Assembly (NCBI GenBank): GCA_028871475.1
Contig: JAGWMZ010000007.1
Span: 62,001 to 126,000 of the forward strand
Reading direction: 5' to 3'
DNA from: Sphingomonadales bacterium
GTDB taxonomy: Bacteria > Pseudomonadota > Alphaproteobacteria > Sphingomonadales > Sphingomonadaceae
DNA: 64,000 nucleotides
The position numbers were made by a program, and so were the translations under genes. The notes under the pieces were generated by a model. The model did not search any database. It was not told the origin of the DNA and saw only the letters and a list, made by a program, of their open reading frames with translations. Below are positions 49,616 to 60,329 of the stretch, piece by piece. How positions within the stretch are numbered: position 1 is the stretch's first letter; every line of letters starts with the position of its first letter.

Positions 49616-49813
49616 ATGCGATGGATCAGCTTACTGCCCTTGGCCCTGCTCGCCAGTTGCAATGGTCCCGGCGTCAGTGGAGACAAGGTGACCCTGTGCG
49701 AACGCAACCCCTTATGCGCTTCCCATCCCCTGCCTGATGGCCAGAATGGCGTCGAATGGACGCCAGCCACCAGCCCGCCCCGCGGAAGCAACCCGGTCGG
49801 CAAGCCCCACTAG
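49616..49813 (+). CDS. Small lipoprotein, 65 aa, paralog of the previous gene
   Basis: The 65-residue protein has a lipobox LLASC (Cys15) and mature part with LCERNPLC and DGQNGVEWTPATSPPR. The last part echoes the WHPA ending of the neighbour, suggesting duplication. AGGGGAG lies nearby upstream. Function unknown. Confidence 0.65.
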   Translation: MRWISLLPLALLASCNGPGVSGDKVTLCERNPLCASHPLPDGQNGVEWTPATSPPRGSNPVGKPH

Positions 49814-49896
49814 CATATTATTACGCCGCGAACGGCTGGCCCTTTGCGAAAATCCCCTCTATGGGCTGCATCGAATCCCGGCCAAGAGGAGCCTTC

Positions 49897-50334
49897 ATGC
49901 GCATTGCCATCGCTTCCGATCATGCCGCCGTCGCTCTCAAAGCTGAACTGGTCGCCTTCCTGCTGGACCAAGGCCATGACGTGAATGACCTTGGCCCCGA
50001 GACCGAGGAGCGTGTGGATTACCCCGATTATGGCTACAAGCTGGCCCAATGCATTGCAGCACAAGACGCCGACTATGGCGTCGCTCTATGCGGCAGCGGT
50101 ATCGGCATTTCCATCGCGGTCAACCGCCACCCCGCCGCGCGCTGCGCGCTGGTGAACGAGCCCTATTCCGCCACCCTTGCGCGTGAACATAACAATGCCA
50201 ATGTCATCGCCATGGGCGGCCGCCTGACGGGTGTCGATCTGGCCAAGGCCTGCCTCACCGCTTTCCTGAGCGCATCTTTCGCTGGCGGCCGCCATGCCGG
50301 TCGCGTCGAAAAGCTCTCCAACCCCACCTGCTGA
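49897..50334 (+). CDS. rpiB: Ribose-5-phosphate isomerase B
   Basis: The 145-residue protein is an Rpi[15 protein letters not shown] at the start with the conserved Asp-His, [20 protein letters not shown] with the catalytic Cys, and [12 protein letters not shown]. It interconverts ribose 5-phosphate and ribulose 5-phosphate. The ATG at 49897 follows AGAGGAG. It is followed by glyA at 23 bp. Confidence 0.95.
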   Translation: MRIAIASDHAAVALKAELVAFLLDQGHDVNDLGPETEERVDYPDYGYKLAQCIAAQDADYGVALCGSGIGISIAVNRHPAARCALVNEPYSATLAREHNNANVIAMGGRLTGVDLAKACLTAFLSASFAGGRHAGRVEKLSNPTC

Positions 50335-50357
50335 TCCAGCCAAAGGACTCGCGCCCC

Positions 50358-51668
50358 ATGACCACCACCCTGACGGATGTTCTCCCCGCCGGTTTCTTCA
50401 CCGGCACGCTGGCCGAGCGCGATCCTGAAATCACCGGCTGGATCAACAAGGAGCTGCAGCGCCAGCGCGACAAGATCGAGCTGATCGCCAGCGAGAACAT
50501 CTGCTCGACCGCCGTTCTGGAAGCCGCCGGTTCGATCCTGACCAACAAATACGCCGAGGGCTATCCCGGCCGCCGCTATTATGGCGGCTGCGAATATGTC
50601 GATCAGATCGAGACGATCGCCATCGAGCGCGCCAAGCAGCTGTTCGGCTCGAACTTCGCCAATGTGCAACCCAATTCGGGCAGCCAGATGAACCAGGCTG
50701 TGTTCCTGGCGCTGCTGCAGCCCGGCGACACCTTCATGGGCCTTGACCTCAACTCGGGCGGCCACCTCACCCACGGCAGCCCGGTGAACATGAGCGGCAA
50801 GTGGTTCAACGTGGTGCCCTATGGCGTGCGTGAGGATGATTTCCTCATCGACATGGACGAGGTGGCCCGCATCGCCCGCGAATGTAGCCCCAAGCTGATC
50901 GTCTGCGGCGGTACAGCCTATTCGCGCGAGTGGGACTGGGCCCGTTTCCGCGAGATCGCCGATGAAGTGGGTGCCTATCTGCTGGCCGATATGAGCCATA
51001 TCTCGGGGCTGGTGGCCGGCGGCGTGCATCCCTCGCCCGTGCCGCATGCCCATGTCACCACCACCACCACGCACAAGTCGCTGCGCGGGCCCCGTTCGGG
51101 CGTCATCCTGAGCAATGACGAGGCGATCGCCAAGAAGCTCAACTCGGCCATCTTCCCCGGCCTTCAGGGCGGCCCGCTGATGCACATCATCGCCGCCAAG
51201 GCCGTGGCTTTTGGCGAGGCGCTGACGCCCGAATTCAAGGCCTATGCCCGTCAGGTGAAGGCCAATGCCCATGCGCTGGCCGAAAGCCTGAAGGCCGAAG
51301 GTCTGGGCATCGTCTCGGGCGGTACTGACAATCACCTGATGCTGGTCGATCTGCGCCCCTTCGGCGCCAAGGGCAAGCATGCCGAGCATGCGCTCGACCG
51401 CGCCGCCATCACCTGCAACAAGAACTCCATCCCCTTCGACAGCGAAAAGCCGCTGCTGACCAGCGGCATCCGTCTGGGCACGCCGGCGGGCACCACCCGC
51501 GGTTTCCGCGAGGAAGAGTTCACCCAGATCGGCAAGTGGATTGCCGAGGTGGTTGCAGCCCTTGGCAAGAATGGCGCCGAGGGTGATGCCCAGATCGAGG
51601 CGGCCGTGGAAGCCAAGGTGCAGGAACTGTGCGCCGCCTTCCCGATCTACCCCAATCTGGCCTACTGA
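50358..51668 (+). CDS. glyA: Serine hydroxymethyltransferase
   Basis: The 436-residue protein is a complete GlyA with [15 protein letters not shown], the PLP-lysine region [16 protein letters not shown] (about residues 232-247) and [15 protein letters not shown] near the C-terminus. It transfers the hydroxymethyl group between serine and tetrahydrofolate. It is in a rpiB-glyA-nrdR-trmJ operon. Confidence 0.97.
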   Translation: MTTTLTDVLPAGFFTGTLAERDPEITGWINKELQRQRDKIELIASENICSTAVLEAAGSILTNKYAEGYPGRRYYGGCEYVDQIETIAIERAKQLFGSNFANVQPNSGSQMNQAVFLALLQPGDTFMGLDLNSGGHLTHGSPVNMSGKWFNVVPYGVREDDFLIDMDEVARIARECSPKLIVCGGTAYSREWDWARFREIADEVGAYLLADMSHISGLVAGGVHPSPVPHAHVTTTTTHKSLRGPRSGVILSNDEAIAKKLNSAIFPGLQGGPLMHIIAAKAVAFGEALTPEFKAYARQVKANAHALAESLKAEGLGIVSGGTDNHLMLVDLRPFGAKGKHAEHALDRAAITCNKNSIPFDSEKPLLTSGIRLGTPAGTTRGFREEEFTQIGKWIAEVVAALGKNGAEGDAQIEAAVEAKVQELCAAFPIYPNLAY

Positions 51669-51681
51669 GGACCTCAAGCCT

Positions 51682-52191
51682 TTGCGTTGCCCTTTTTGCG
51701 CCCATGACAACAGCCAGGTGAAGGATTCGCGGCCGGCGGAAGACAACACCGCCATCCGCCGCCGCCGCCAGTGTGAAAACTGCGGCGGCCGCTTCACGAC
51801 GTTCGAGCGGGTGCAATTGCGCGAGGTCTTCGTCATCAAGAGCGGCGGGGACGGTGATGTGAACGCCGCCCGCCGCGAACCTTTCGACCGCACCAAGATC
51901 GAGCAGTCGGTCGCCCTTGCCTGCCGCAAGCGAGGCATCGCGCAGGAACGGCTCGACCAACTGGTCAGCGGCATTCAGCGCCAGATCGAGACTTTGGGCG
52001 AATCGGAAGTCTCCAGCCAGACGATCGGTGAGATGGTCATGGATGGCCTGCGTCAGCTCGACAGCGTGGCCTATATCCGCTTCGCCTCGGTCTATCGCGA
52101 TTTTTCCGAGGCCCGTGATTTTGAGGAATTCGCCAGCAATGTGCGCGACATCGTCAGCGACATCGGCGGCAGCGTAGCAAAGCATGACTGA
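51682..52191 (+). CDS. nrdR: NrdR, regulator of ribonucleotide reductase
   Basis: The 169-residue protein has the NrdR zinc ribbon [15 protein letters not shown] / [13 protein letters not shown] (residues 3-45) and the ATP-cone that follows ([28 protein letters not shown]). The start is a TTG (LRCPFC reads as M1), 13 bp after glyA. NrdR represses nrd genes in response to dATP/ATP. Its end overlaps trmJ by 8 bp. Confidence 0.94.
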   Translation: MRCPFCAHDNSQVKDSRPAEDNTAIRRRRQCENCGGRFTTFERVQLREVFVIKSGGDGDVNAARREPFDRTKIEQSVALACRKRGIAQERLDQLVSGIQRQIETLGESEVSSQTIGEMVMDGLRQLDSVAYIRFASVYRDFSEARDFEEFASNVRDIVSDIGGSVAKHD

Positions 52192-52945
52192 CACCACCCA
52201 CGACACCCGCCCCGTCATCGTCCTCGTCCGCCCACAATTGGGCGAGAACATCGGCAAGGCCGCGCGCGCCATGCTCAATTTCGGGCTGGTGGAGATGCGC
52301 CTTGTCTCGCCGCGCGATGGCTGGCCCAACCCCAGCGCAGGCCCTGCCGCATCAGGTGCGGACATCGTGCTGGAGCAGGCCAAAGTCTATGAAACGCTGG
52401 CCGAGGCCGTGGCCGATTGCGCCCATGTCTATGCCACCACCGTGCGCAAGCGGGGCGTGACCAAGCCAGTGCTGACGCCCGAGGAAGCGGCAGGCGAGAT
52501 CTACGCCAAGGCTGGCGTCAATGCCGCTGGGGGTCGCGCCGCCTTTGTCTTCGGGCCGGAGCGGTCGGGGCTGGAGACCGACGATGTGGCGCTGGCCAGC
52601 GCCATCGTCACCGTGCCCATCAATCCTGAATTCGGCTCGCTCAACCTGGCGCAGGCGGTGATTCTGCTCGCCTATGAATGGTCGAAGGGGGCTGGCAAGG
52701 CACTGGCCCAGCCCACGCAGGAAGAATTGCTGCCCCCCGCCCCGCAGGAAGAGCTGGAGGGGCTGATCGCCCATCTGGAAGGTATGCTGGAGCCCAAGGG
52801 CTATTTCTTCCCCGAGATCCGCGCCGCCGTCACCCGCCGTACCTTGCGCAACCTGCTGACCAAGCCACGCTGGAACCATCTGGAAGTGCGCACCTTCCGC
52901 GGCGTCCTCTCCTATCTGGGGCGCGACCGGCATCGCGGCGACTGA
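52184..52945 (+). CDS. trmJ: TrmJ-type tRNA 2'-O-methyltransferase (SPOUT)
   Basis: The 253-residue protein has [20 protein letters not shown] (conserved Asn-Ile-Gly), [16 protein letters not shown] and the SAM-binding knot [15 protein letters not shown]. These are the motifs of the TrmJ branch, which methylates position 32 of tRNA. The exact substrate is inferred. Confidence 0.9.
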   Translation: MTDTTHDTRPVIVLVRPQLGENIGKAARAMLNFGLVEMRLVSPRDGWPNPSAGPAASGADIVLEQAKVYETLAEAVADCAHVYATTVRKRGVTKPVLTPEEAAGEIYAKAGVNAAGGRAAFVFGPERSGLETDDVALASAIVTVPINPEFGSLNLAQAVILLAYEWSKGAGKALAQPTQEELLPPAPQEELEGLIAHLEGMLEPKGYFFPEIRAAVTRRTLRNLLTKPRWNHLEVRTFRGVLSYLGRDRHRGD

Positions 52946-53035
52946 TAGCGCGATCATATCGGAACGAATGACCCTTGCATTGCCTCGCAACTTCGTCATG
53001 CTGCTTTGCATCAATTGATGAAACAGGGGTTTCTC

Positions 53036-53317
53036 ATGCGTTTAACTGCCTCTCTTGCCATTGTGGCCGGGGCCGCGCTTTCCTTTGCCCAGCCCGCTCT
53101 GGCCGAGGACGCGCCCGCCAAGCCGGTCAAAGCCAAGCGGATCTGCCGGGTCGACCCCTCGCTGGGTTCGGTCATGCCCCGCTATGTCTGCCATTCAAAG
53201 GAAGAATGGGCCGAAATCGACAAGGCCAGCGCTGCTGCGTCCGACAATGCGCTGAACGGCAGCACCGGCGCGCTGGGCAATGGTGGCTCGGGCGGGTCGG
53301 GGGGCGGCAACCACTAA
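53036..53317 (+). CDS. Small exported protein with Gly-rich tail
   Basis: The 93-residue protein has a signal peptide (cleavage after PALA, residue about 23), a Lys-rich mature start, RICRVDPSLGSVMPRYVCHS with two Cys, and a Gly/Ser-rich end (GGSGGSGGGNH). A conserved sphingomonad type, unnamed to my knowledge. ATG at 53036 is preferred, with ATG 53021 as alternative. Confidence 0.7.
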   Translation: MRLTASLAIVAGAALSFAQPALAEDAPAKPVKAKRICRVDPSLGSVMPRYVCHSKEEWAEIDKASAAASDNALNGSTGALGNGGSGGSGGGNH

Positions 53318-53382
53318 AACCCCGCCCGAGGTTTGAGACTTGACGGGGGCCGGGCACAGCGCTATCGGCCCCCTCACATGGA

Positions 53383-53409
53383 GCCCGTCTCGACAGAGGC
53401 GGGCCTTTT
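53383..53409. terminator. Rho-independent terminator before rpsD
   Basis: GCCCGTCTC (53383-53391) pairs with GAGGCGGGC (53396-53404) around GACA with one G-T wobble, followed by CTTTTC. It probably ends the upstream exported-protein transcript, with an attenuation role for rpsD also possible. Confidence 0.65.
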
Positions 53410-53529
53410 CCATTGGCCCCGCACTCCGGTGAAGCGGTGGCCGCCTGTCGCGAAACATCGACAGGGTGCGCGCCGGACTCGAATGGACGGCGCATCTGCC
53501 GGACAACAGCAAATGAAAAGGAATGGCCC

Positions 53530-54141
53530 TTGTCGAAGCGCCACGCATCTAAGTACAAAATTGACCGCCGCCTTGGCGAAAACATCTGGGGCCGCCCCAA
53601 GAGCTCGGTGAACCGCCGCAGCTATGGCCCGGGCCAGCACGGCCAGCGCCGCAAGGGCAAGATCTCGGACTTCGGTCTGCAACTGCGCGCCAAGCAGAAG
53701 CTCAAGGGCTACTACGGCGACGTGACGGAAAAGCAGTTCAAGGCTACCTACTTCGAGGCCTCGCGCCTGAAGGGCGACACCGGCCAGAACCTGATCGGCC
53801 TGCTTGAACAGCGCCTCGACATGGTCGTCTACCGCGCCAAGTTCGCGCCGACCATTTTCTCGGCCCGCCAGATCGTTTCGCACGGCCACATCTATGTGAA
53901 CGGCGTGAAGTGCAACATCGCCTCGCGCCGCGTGCGCCCCGGCGACGTGATCTCGCTGGGCAGCAAGGCCAAGGAAATGGCCCTGATCGCCGAAGCGCAG
54001 GCCCTGCCCGAGCGCGAAGTGCCCGACTACGTCTCCGCTGACGGTGACAAGGTGACCTTCGTTCGCGTTCCGACGCTGGACGAGGTGCCCTACCCCGTGA
54101 AGATGGAACCGAATCTGGTCGTCGAGTTCTACTCGCGCTGA
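53530..54141 (+). CDS. rpsD: 30S ribosomal protein S4
   Basis: The 203-residue protein is a standard S4: [34 protein letters not shown] and the S4 domain ([20 protein letters not shown]). The start is TTG at 53530, with AAGGA seven bases before it; an ATG nearby is out of frame. S4 starts 30S assembly and binds its own mRNA in many bacteria. Confidence 0.96.
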   Translation: MSKRHASKYKIDRRLGENIWGRPKSSVNRRSYGPGQHGQRRKGKISDFGLQLRAKQKLKGYYGDVTEKQFKATYFEASRLKGDTGQNLIGLLEQRLDMVVYRAKFAPTIFSARQIVSHGHIYVNGVKCNIASRRVRPGDVISLGSKAKEMALIAEAQALPEREVPDYVSADGDKVTFVRVPTLDEVPYPVKMEPNLVVEFYSR

Positions 54142-54182
54142 TTTGGCTTCCCCCTCAGAAGCGAGGGCACGAACGAACAGGA

Positions 54183-54212
54183 AAGGCGGTGGCTTCGGCT
54201 GCCGCCTTTTTT
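54183..54212 (+). terminator. Rho-independent terminator of rpsD
   Basis: AAAGGCGGTGGC and GCTGCCGCCTTT pair (two wobbles) around a TTCG tetraloop and run into seven T. It lies 40 bp after the rpsD stop. Confidence 0.88.
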
Positions 54213-54247
54213 TGTTGCGGGGGTTGAACAAGAAAGAGGCGTTGAAG

Positions 54248-54480
54248 AAGAAAGAGGCAATGCGAGGGCCATCGCCCTCGCGCTCCCTTTTGTTGTCAGT
54301 GTGACGCAAAGGGTTCAGCGGGGGAGCGAGGCTCGCCGCGCCGCAGGCGGGAAACGCCAGCGCAACCCTGTCAAATTCAAGCCTGCGGCGCGGCGATGCT
54401 GGCGCTTGGGTTCACCCAAACGCGCTCTCTCCAAACTGAAGGGAGCGCGAGGGCGATGGCCCTCGCATTGCCTCTTTCTT
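54248..54480. repeat. Dispersed intergenic element, copy B (complete, 42-bp inverted termini)
   Basis: Left arm 54248-54289 and right arm 54439-54480 are perfect 42-bp inverted repeats. Each arm contains a GCGAGGGC-CATC-GCCCTCGC hairpin. Inner arms of 14 bp (GCCGCGCCGCAGGC at 54335-54348, reverse at 54381-54394) are nested inside. It sits between convergent rpsD and tgt, and its last bases overlap the tgt stop codon. Confidence 0.92.
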
Positions 54481-55606
54481 ACTTCCCCGCGAAATAGTCG
54501 CGCCGGAAATCGCTGACAAAGGCCGCAAACCGCCCCTCGGCAATCGCGCCGCGCATCCCGGCCATCAACTGCTGATAGAACGAGATGTTATGCTCGGTCA
54601 TCAACATGGCACCGAGAATTTCGCCCGACTTTTGCAAATGATGCAGATAGGCCCGCGAATAGGTCTGGCACACCGGGCAGGCGCAGCGTTCGTCCAGCGG
54701 CGCGGTATCCTCGGCATGTTTGGCGTTGCGGATGTTGAGCGGGCCGCTCCAGGTGAACGCCTGCCCGTTGCGCCCGCTGCGCGAGGGCAGAACGCAATCG
54801 AACATATCGACCCCGCGCTCCACTGCGCCGACCAGATCATCGGGCTTGCCGACGCCCATCAGATAGCGCGGCTTGTCATCGGGCAGCATGTCTGGGGCAA
54901 AGTCCAGCGTGGCGAACATTGCTTCCTGCCCCTCGCCCACGGCAAGGCCGCCGATGGCATAGCCGTCAAAGCCGATGTCACGCAGGGCATCGGCCGAGGC
55001 CTGGCGCAGGTCCTGATGCAGCGCGCCCTGCTGAATGCCAAAGAGCGCGGCGCGCGAGGCATGATCAACCCCGCTGTCAAAGCCATCACGCGAGCGCTTG
55101 GCCCAGCGCATCGACATTTCCATCGAGCGAGCAATGACATCGCGGCCTTGGTCCGCGCGAGGGCATTCATCAAAACACATCACGATGTCGCTGCCCAGCA
55201 GCCGCTGGATTTCCATGCTGCGCTCAGGCGTCAACATGTGACGCGAACCGTCGATATGGCTGGCAAAGGCCACGCCTTCCTCCGTGATCTTACGCAGTTC
55301 CGACAGGCTCATCACCTGATATCCGCCGCTGTCCGTCAGAATCGGGCGGTCCCAGTTCATGAACTTGTGCAAGCCCCCAAGGCGCGCGACGCGCTCGGCG
55401 CCCGGGCGCAGCATCAGGTGATAGGTATTGCCAAGGATGATGTCCGCGCCGGTCGAGCGAACGGTTTCCGGCTTCATCGCCTTGACGGTGGCCGCCGTGC
55501 CCACGGGCATGAAGGCGGGCGTGCGGATCTCGCCGCGCAGCATCTGGATGGCGCCGGTGCGCGCCTTGCCATCGCGCGCGGTGATGTTGAAAGCAAAACG
55601 GGTCAT
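54479..55606 (-). CDS. tgt: Queuine tRNA-ribosyltransferase
   Basis: The 375-residue protein is a complete Tgt: the catalytic Asp in [38 protein letters not shown], and the zinc site [17 protein letters not shown] (Cys-x-Cys-x2-Cys and His). It swaps guanine 34 for the queuosine precursor in tRNAs. queA lies nearby on the same strand with a membrane gene between. Confidence 0.96.
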   Translation of the reverse strand: MTRFAFNITARDGKARTGAIQMLRGEIRTPAFMPVGTAATVKAMKPETVRSTGADIILGNTYHLMLRPGAERVARLGGLHKFMNWDRPILTDSGGYQVMSLSELRKITEEGVAFASHIDGSRHMLTPERSMEIQRLLGSDIVMCFDECPRADQGRDVIARSMEMSMRWAKRSRDGFDSGVDHASRAALFGIQQGALHQDLRQASADALRDIGFDGYAIGGLAVGEGQEAMFATLDFAPDMLPDDKPRYLMGVGKPDDLVGAVERGVDMFDCVLPSRSGRNGQAFTWSGPLNIRNAKHAEDTAPLDERCACPVCQTYSRAYLHHLQKSGEILGAMLMTEHNISFYQQLMAGMRGAIAEGRFAAFVSDFRRDYFAGK

Positions 55607-55743
55607 CGGGCGGCGTTACGGCCAAACGCCCCCTTGTGCAATGCGATGCAGCCCCTCAGCCGCCCCCGCGCCTTGACGGATTTTCCTCAAACCGCCAAGG
55701 GCGGCGGCTGACACGCAGGTCGGGCTGGAGCAAACGGAACGAG

Positions 55744-56493
55744 ATGGATTGGACCTTGCCTGCCCTGACTCTGACAGGCGTGGTGGCCGGCTTTGTGGAT
55801 TCCGTGGCGGGCGGAGGCGGCCTGATCACCGTTCCCGCGCTCATCTATGCCGGGCTGCCCCCCGCCATGGTGCTGGGCACCAACAAGGCGCAGAGCGCAT
55901 GCGGCACGGGCATGGCGAGCTGGCGCTATCACAAGGCGGGCCTGTTCAGCCTGCGCCCGGCCCTGCCCGCCGTGGTGGCTGTCTTTGCCGGCGCCATGAC
56001 CGGCACATTGGTGGTCAGCCATCTCAAGGCGGACTGGCTGCGGCTGATCGTGCCGGTGTTGCTGATGGCCATCTCGCTCTATACGCTGCTCAGCCCGCGC
56101 ATGAAGGATAGCGACGAGCCGCCGCGTGTATCGCCGCGCGGCTATCTGCCTGCCGGCGCGGCGGTCGGTTTCTATGACGGATTTTTCGGCCCCGGCGCCG
56201 GGCAGTTCTACACGATGACGCTGGTCAGCCTGCGCGGCATGGGGCTCACCCGCGCGACGGGCCTGACCAAGCTGTTCAACCTGACAAGCAATATCGCGGC
56301 GATCACCATCTTCGCCTCGGGCGGGCATATCCTCTGGGCCACGGCGGCCTGCATGGCGGCCGGGTCGATGACCGGCGCGGTGATCGGCAGCCATATGGCC
56401 TCACGCCTTGGCGCGCGGGTGATCCGGCCCTTGTTGGTGACCGTCAGCCTGACCATGACCGGCAAGCTGATATGGGGCATGTTCGCTTCCTAA
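55744..56493 (+). CDS. TSUP/TauE-like membrane permease
   Basis: The 249-residue protein has about eight membrane segments, [18 protein letters not shown] in the first half and [18 protein letters not shown] in the second, the duplicated TSUP motif. It is an inner-membrane permease of unknown substrate (sulfonates or sulfite by family). The stop codon overlaps the stop of convergent queA. Confidence 0.88.
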   Translation: MDWTLPALTLTGVVAGFVDSVAGGGGLITVPALIYAGLPPAMVLGTNKAQSACGTGMASWRYHKAGLFSLRPALPAVVAVFAGAMTGTLVVSHLKADWLRLIVPVLLMAISLYTLLSPRMKDSDEPPRVSPRGYLPAGAAVGFYDGFFGPGAGQFYTMTLVSLRGMGLTRATGLTKLFNLTSNIAAITIFASGGHILWATAACMAAGSMTGAVIGSHMASRLGARVIRPLLVTVSLTMTGKLIWGMFAS

Positions 56494-57521
56494 GGCAGCA
56501 ACAGGCTGGAGTCGCCATAGCTGTAGAAGCGATAGCCCCGCGCGATGGCATGGGCATAGGCCGCCTGCATCCGCTCCAACCCCATCAGCGCGCTGACCAG
56601 CATGAACAGCGTCGAACGCGGCAGGTGGAAATTGGTCATCAACCCGTCGATCGCGCGGAAGCGATAACCCGGCGTGATGAAGATCGACGTGTCGCCGCTG
56701 AAGGGATGGATCACGCCATCCCCGCTCGCCGCGCTCTCCAGCAGGCGCAGGCTGGTTGTGCCAACGGCAATCACCCGGCCACCGCGCCGGCGCGTTTCAT
56801 TCAGGCGCGCAGCGACCTCTCCCGGGATGGTGCCCCATTCGGCATGCATCGCATGGTCCTGCGTATCGTCCACCTTCACCGGCAAGAAGGTGCCAGCGCC
56901 CACATGCAGGGTGAGGAATTCATGCCCCACGCCTGCCTGCGCCAGTGCGGCCATCAGCCCATCGGTGAAATGCAGTGCCGCCGTCGGGGCCGCCACGGCG
57001 CCTTCCTCACGCGCGAACATCGTCTGATAATCGCTGCGGTCAGCCTCGTCGGTGCCGCGCTTGGCCGCGATATAGGGCGGCAGGGGCATGGTGCCCGCCC
57101 GTTCCAGCAGCACCTCGACAGGCTCATCGCCGGGGAAGAACAGCGTCCAGCTGCCATCCTCGAACCGCGCCTCGGCCTGCGCCACAACACCGGCGGGAAA
57201 CTCGATCACATCGCCCGCCTTCAGGCGTTTGCCATTCTTCACAAAAGCCTGCCAGCGGCGCAGGTCGATCCGCTTGTGCAGCGTCGCGCCGATTTTCGCC
57301 TCACCGCGCCGTCCCTCAAGCTGCGCAGGGATCACGCGTGTGTCGTTGAACACCAGCACATCCCCCGCGCGCAGCAGGCTCGGCAGATCGCGCACGGTCA
57401 GATCGGCGAAGGGGCCTTCGCGCCCGGCCACATGCAGCAGCCGCGCGCTGTCACGCGGGCGCGCGGGACGCAGGGCGATCCGTTCATTGGGAAGTTCGAA
57501 GTCGAAATCGTCAACACGCAT
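56490..57521 (-). CDS. queA: S-adenosylmethionine:tRNA ribosyltransferase-isomerase
   Basis: The 343-residue protein starts [20 protein letters not shown] and has [26 protein letters not shown] with the conserved GAVAAPTA and GTFLPV, all QueA marks. It moves the ribosyl part of SAM onto preQ1 in tRNA to make epoxyqueuosine. Its end overlaps the TSUP stop by four bases. Confidence 0.96.
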   Translation of the reverse strand: MRVDDFDFELPNERIALRPARPRDSARLLHVAGREGPFADLTVRDLPSLLRAGDVLVFNDTRVIPAQLEGRRGEAKIGATLHKRIDLRRWQAFVKNGKRLKAGDVIEFPAGVVAQAEARFEDGSWTLFFPGDEPVEVLLERAGTMPLPPYIAAKRGTDEADRSDYQTMFAREEGAVAAPTAALHFTDGLMAALAQAGVGHEFLTLHVGAGTFLPVKVDDTQDHAMHAEWGTIPGEVAARLNETRRRGGRVIAVGTTSLRLLESAASGDGVIHPFSGDTSIFITPGYRFRAIDGLMTNFHLPRSTLFMLVSALMGLERMQAAYAHAIARGYRFYSYGDSSLLLP

Positions 57522-57571
57522 GGGGAAATGTCTGGCTCAGACTGGAAGGGCGCCCATCACGGGCGCCCTGC

Positions 57572-58303
57572 TCATTTCTTTTTCCGGGCCGGCGCGGGCA
57601 CCGGGGCCGCAGTGGCAACAGGGGCAGGAACCGGCGGCGGCGCCACGGCAGGCGGCGGCGGTGGCACCGGGATCGGCTTGTGATCGGCGTAGATCGAAGC
57701 CTGCAGGATCTTGGTCGGATGGCTGGGCGGCTCGCCGCGCACGATACGGTCGACGATATCCATGCCCGAGATCACCCGGCCGAAATTGGTGTAACGGCGA
57801 TCCAGCGAGAAATGCGGATAGAAGACGATAAAGAACTGGCTGTTGGCCGAATCCGGATCATCCGTGCGCGCCATCGACACCGTGCCGCGCACATGAGGCA
57901 GCGAATTGAACTCGGCCTTAAGGTCGGGCAGCTTGGAACCGCCGCCGCCGGTGCCGGTCGGGTCGCCCGTCTGCGCCATGAAGCCGTCGATCACGCGGTG
58001 GAAGATGATGCCGTCGTAAAAGCCCTGGCGCGTCAGCGTCTTGATCCGCTCGACGTGGTGGGGCGCCCATTTGGGCTCCAGACGGATCAACACGCGGCCA
58101 CCGTTCGAAAGATCAAGCACCAGCACATTGTCGGGATCATGCTCGGGATCGGGATCGACCAGCGAGCTGAGATTCGTCTTGTTGACGTTCTCGGCCATGG
58201 CCTTGGACAGGGCATCCTGCTTGCGGGCGCAGGCACTGGTGCCCAGCACGGCGATACCCAGCACGAGCGACATGGTGATCTTGGCAAATGACATAGGGTT
58301 CAT
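57572..58303 (-). CDS. Cyclophilin-type peptidyl-prolyl isomerase with Pro-rich tail
   Basis: The 243-residue protein has a signal sequence (residues 1-26, Cys at the end of it), the cyclophilin core with FYDGIIFHRVIDGFMAQTGD, GTVSMARTDDPDSANSQFFI, and a Pro/Ala/Val-rich C-terminal tail ending in four basic residues. It folds periplasmic proteins. The Pro tail, of about 30 residues, is unusual. Confidence 0.93.
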   Translation of the reverse strand: MNPMSFAKITMSLVLGIAVLGTSACARKQDALSKAMAENVNKTNLSSLVDPDPEHDPDNVLVLDLSNGGRVLIRLEPKWAPHHVERIKTLTRQGFYDGIIFHRVIDGFMAQTGDPTGTGGGGSKLPDLKAEFNSLPHVRGTVSMARTDDPDSANSQFFIVFYPHFSLDRRYTNFGRVISGMDIVDRIVRGEPPSHPTKILQASIYADHKPIPVPPPPPAVAPPPVPAPVATAAPVPAPARKKK

Positions 58304-58421
58304 GCAGCTCTCTTGGGCCTGTGCTCTCGTGTATGCGCGTTCGGGCGATAGCCTTGCCTGCCTGTCATGTCCATGAACGTTCTACAACGAGACGTTCATC
58401 ACACGCGACAGGATGCGCTTT

Positions 58422-58919
58422 TCAGCCCTGCCCCATGCTGGCGATGCGCTCCATCACGTCAACGCGCACCGCCGGGCTGACAAAGCGGGTGATGTCGCCG
58501 CCGAACAGGGCGATTTCCTTGACCAGCTTCGAGGCAATCGGCTGCAATGAGACATCGGCCATGAGGAACACCGTCTCGATGCGGGAATTGAGCTGCTGGT
58601 TCATCCCCGCCATCTGATATTCATATTCGAAATCAGCGACAGCACGCAGTCCGCGCAGGATGACGCTGGCCCCCTGCTGCTCGGCAAATTTCATCAGCAG
58701 CGCGTGGAAGCCCACCACCTCGACATTGTCGACACCCAGGGTCGCCACCTCGCGGCGCACCATGGCCATGCGCTCCTCGGGGGTGAACATGGGGTTCTTG
58801 GACGGGTTGGTGGTGACGCCGATGATCAGCCGGTCCACCAGCTTGGCCCCGCGCCGGATGATGTCGGCATGGCCAAGGGTGAGCGGATCAAAGGTGCCCG
58901 GATAGACACCGATGCGCAT
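58422..58919 (-). CDS. coaD: Phosphopantetheine adenylyltransferase
   Basis: The 165-residue protein is a complete CoaD: YPGTFDPLTLGHADIIRRG with the TxGH nucleotidyl motif, and a C-terminal AVRVDVMERI. It transfers AMP to 4'-phosphopantetheine in coenzyme A synthesis. Its start codon overlaps the ispA stop (TGATG-type junction). Confidence 0.96.
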   Translation of the reverse strand: MRIGVYPGTFDPLTLGHADIIRRGAKLVDRLIIGVTTNPSKNPMFTPEERMAMVRREVATLGVDNVEVVGFHALLMKFAEQQGASVILRGLRAVADFEYEYQMAGMNQQLNSRIETVFLMADVSLQPIASKLVKEIALFGGDITRFVSPAVRVDVMERIASMGQG

Positions 58920-59821
58920 CAGAAATTCCGTTCCGCGATGAAGCGGGCAAGGGCCCGCAGCAGGTCAGCCTCGGCCCCGTGCTGGGCCAGATGGCCGATC
59001 GCCTGATCGACGAGCATGCGCGCCTGTTCGCGCGCCCGGTCTGCCCCCAGCAGCGAAACGAAGGTTTCCTTGCCCTTGCCCGCATCCTTGCGAAGCGCCT
59101 TGCCAGCGGCTTCCTCATCGCCCTCATGGTCGAGAAGGTCATCGGCGATCTGGAAGGCCAGGCCAATGTCGCGGGCATAGGCGCGCAGATGCTTGCGCCC
59201 CTCATGCGGCACCTTGCCCAGCACCGCACCCATTTCGACCGAGGCAGCCAGCAGCGCGCCGGTCTTGAGCTGCTGAAGGCGGGTCACGGTCTGCAAGTCA
59301 AAACTGGAGTTTTCGGCCACCATATCCATCATCTGCCCGCCGGCCATGCCGTGCGAACCTGCCGCCATGGCCAGCACCTGGATCAGCTCGGCGCGCACGA
59401 AAGGGTCGCCGCTGGTCACGGGATCGGACAGAACCTCAAAGGCGAAGCAGTGGAGCGAGTCGCCCGCCAGGACGGCTGTAGCCTCGTCCCACTTCCTGTG
59501 GACGGTGGGCTTGCCGTGGCGCAAATCGTCATTGTCCATGCAGGGCAGATCGTCATGGATCAGCGAATAGACATGCACCGCCTCGATCGCCACGCCGGCG
59601 CGCACCGCCACATCGCGGTCCACCCCGTACATTTCGGCCACCGCCGTCAGCAGCAGCGGGCGCACCCGCTTGCCCCCGCCCATGGCGGCATAACGCATCG
59701 CCTCGAACAGCTGCGCGCGCGCATCGTCGGGAATGGGCAGCAGCGCGTCAAAGGCGGCGTGAATGTCCGCCTGAATGCGCTTGAGGCCATCGGTCAGCAC
59801 GGTATCGGTTGCAACAGCCAC
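58919..59821 (-). CDS. ispA: Farnesyl diphosphate synthase (polyprenyl synthetase)
   Basis: The 300-residue protein has the first Asp-rich motif (LIHDDLPCMDNDDLRHGKPT) and the second (FQIADDLLDHEGD), with GGGKRVRPLLLTA before the first: the IspA type. It condenses IPP and allylic substrates to FPP. I start at the GTG at 59821, preceded by GGAG; another GTG at 59872 adds 17 residues without a site. Confidence 0.93.
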   Translation of the reverse strand: MAVATDTVLTDGLKRIQADIHAAFDALLPIPDDARAQLFEAMRYAAMGGGKRVRPLLLTAVAEMYGVDRDVAVRAGVAIEAVHVYSLIHDDLPCMDNDDLRHGKPTVHRKWDEATAVLAGDSLHCFAFEVLSDPVTSGDPFVRAELIQVLAMAAGSHGMAGGQMMDMVAENSSFDLQTVTRLQQLKTGALLAASVEMGAVLGKVPHEGRKHLRAYARDIGLAFQIADDLLDHEGDEEAAGKALRKDAGKGKETFVSLLGADRAREQARMLVDQAIGHLAQHGAEADLLRALARFIAERNF

Positions 59822-59887
59822 TGGGCTCTCCGCATGTCTTATCGTCAAGGATGCCCGCGCGGGGCGGGCCACAAGGTCTTGAAAGGC

Positions 59888-60178
59888 TCAGTTCTCGTCG
59901 AATGGGCGCACGGCGATGCTGCCATCGCCGGCCGCCACGATTCGCTCGATCCGCGCCGAGGCTGCGTCCAGCCGGGCCTGACAGGCCGCGCGCAGCTTCT
60001 CGCCCGTCTCGTAAAGCGAAATCGAGTCATCGAGCGGCACTTCGCCGCTTTCCAACTGGCGCACCACGCCTTCGAGCGCGCGCAGGGCTTCTTCGAAACT
60101 CATCTGGCCGATACGCGCGGCATCGGCGTCGGATGCGCCAGCGCTTGCGGCGGGGGAAGTGACACGATCCTGGGTCAT
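59888..60178 (-). CDS. xseB: Exodeoxyribonuclease VII small subunit
   Basis: The 96-residue protein is XseB with [20 protein letters not shown] and [20 protein letters not shown]. It is the small subunit of ExoVII and partners XseA elsewhere. It lies just upstream of ispA on the same strand, the usual location. ATG at 60178 gives the family length plus a disordered Ala-rich start. Confidence 0.93.
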   Translation of the reverse strand: MTQDRVTSPAASAGASDADAARIGQMSFEEALRALEGVVRQLESGEVPLDDSISLYETGEKLRAACQARLDAASARIERIVAAGDGSIAVRPFDEN

Positions 60179-60329
60179 GGTGTTGCAATGGCCGCCCGCC
60201 CCCGCCGGGTCAAGGGGGCGATGGCACCTGTCCCCTGCTCCGGAGCCCGCGCGCCAACCGTTTTGCATCGGCCCGTTGTCGCATTTTCCGGGCTGGCCTT
60301 CGGCGCGCAAGCGGTCTAAGGGCGCGCGC

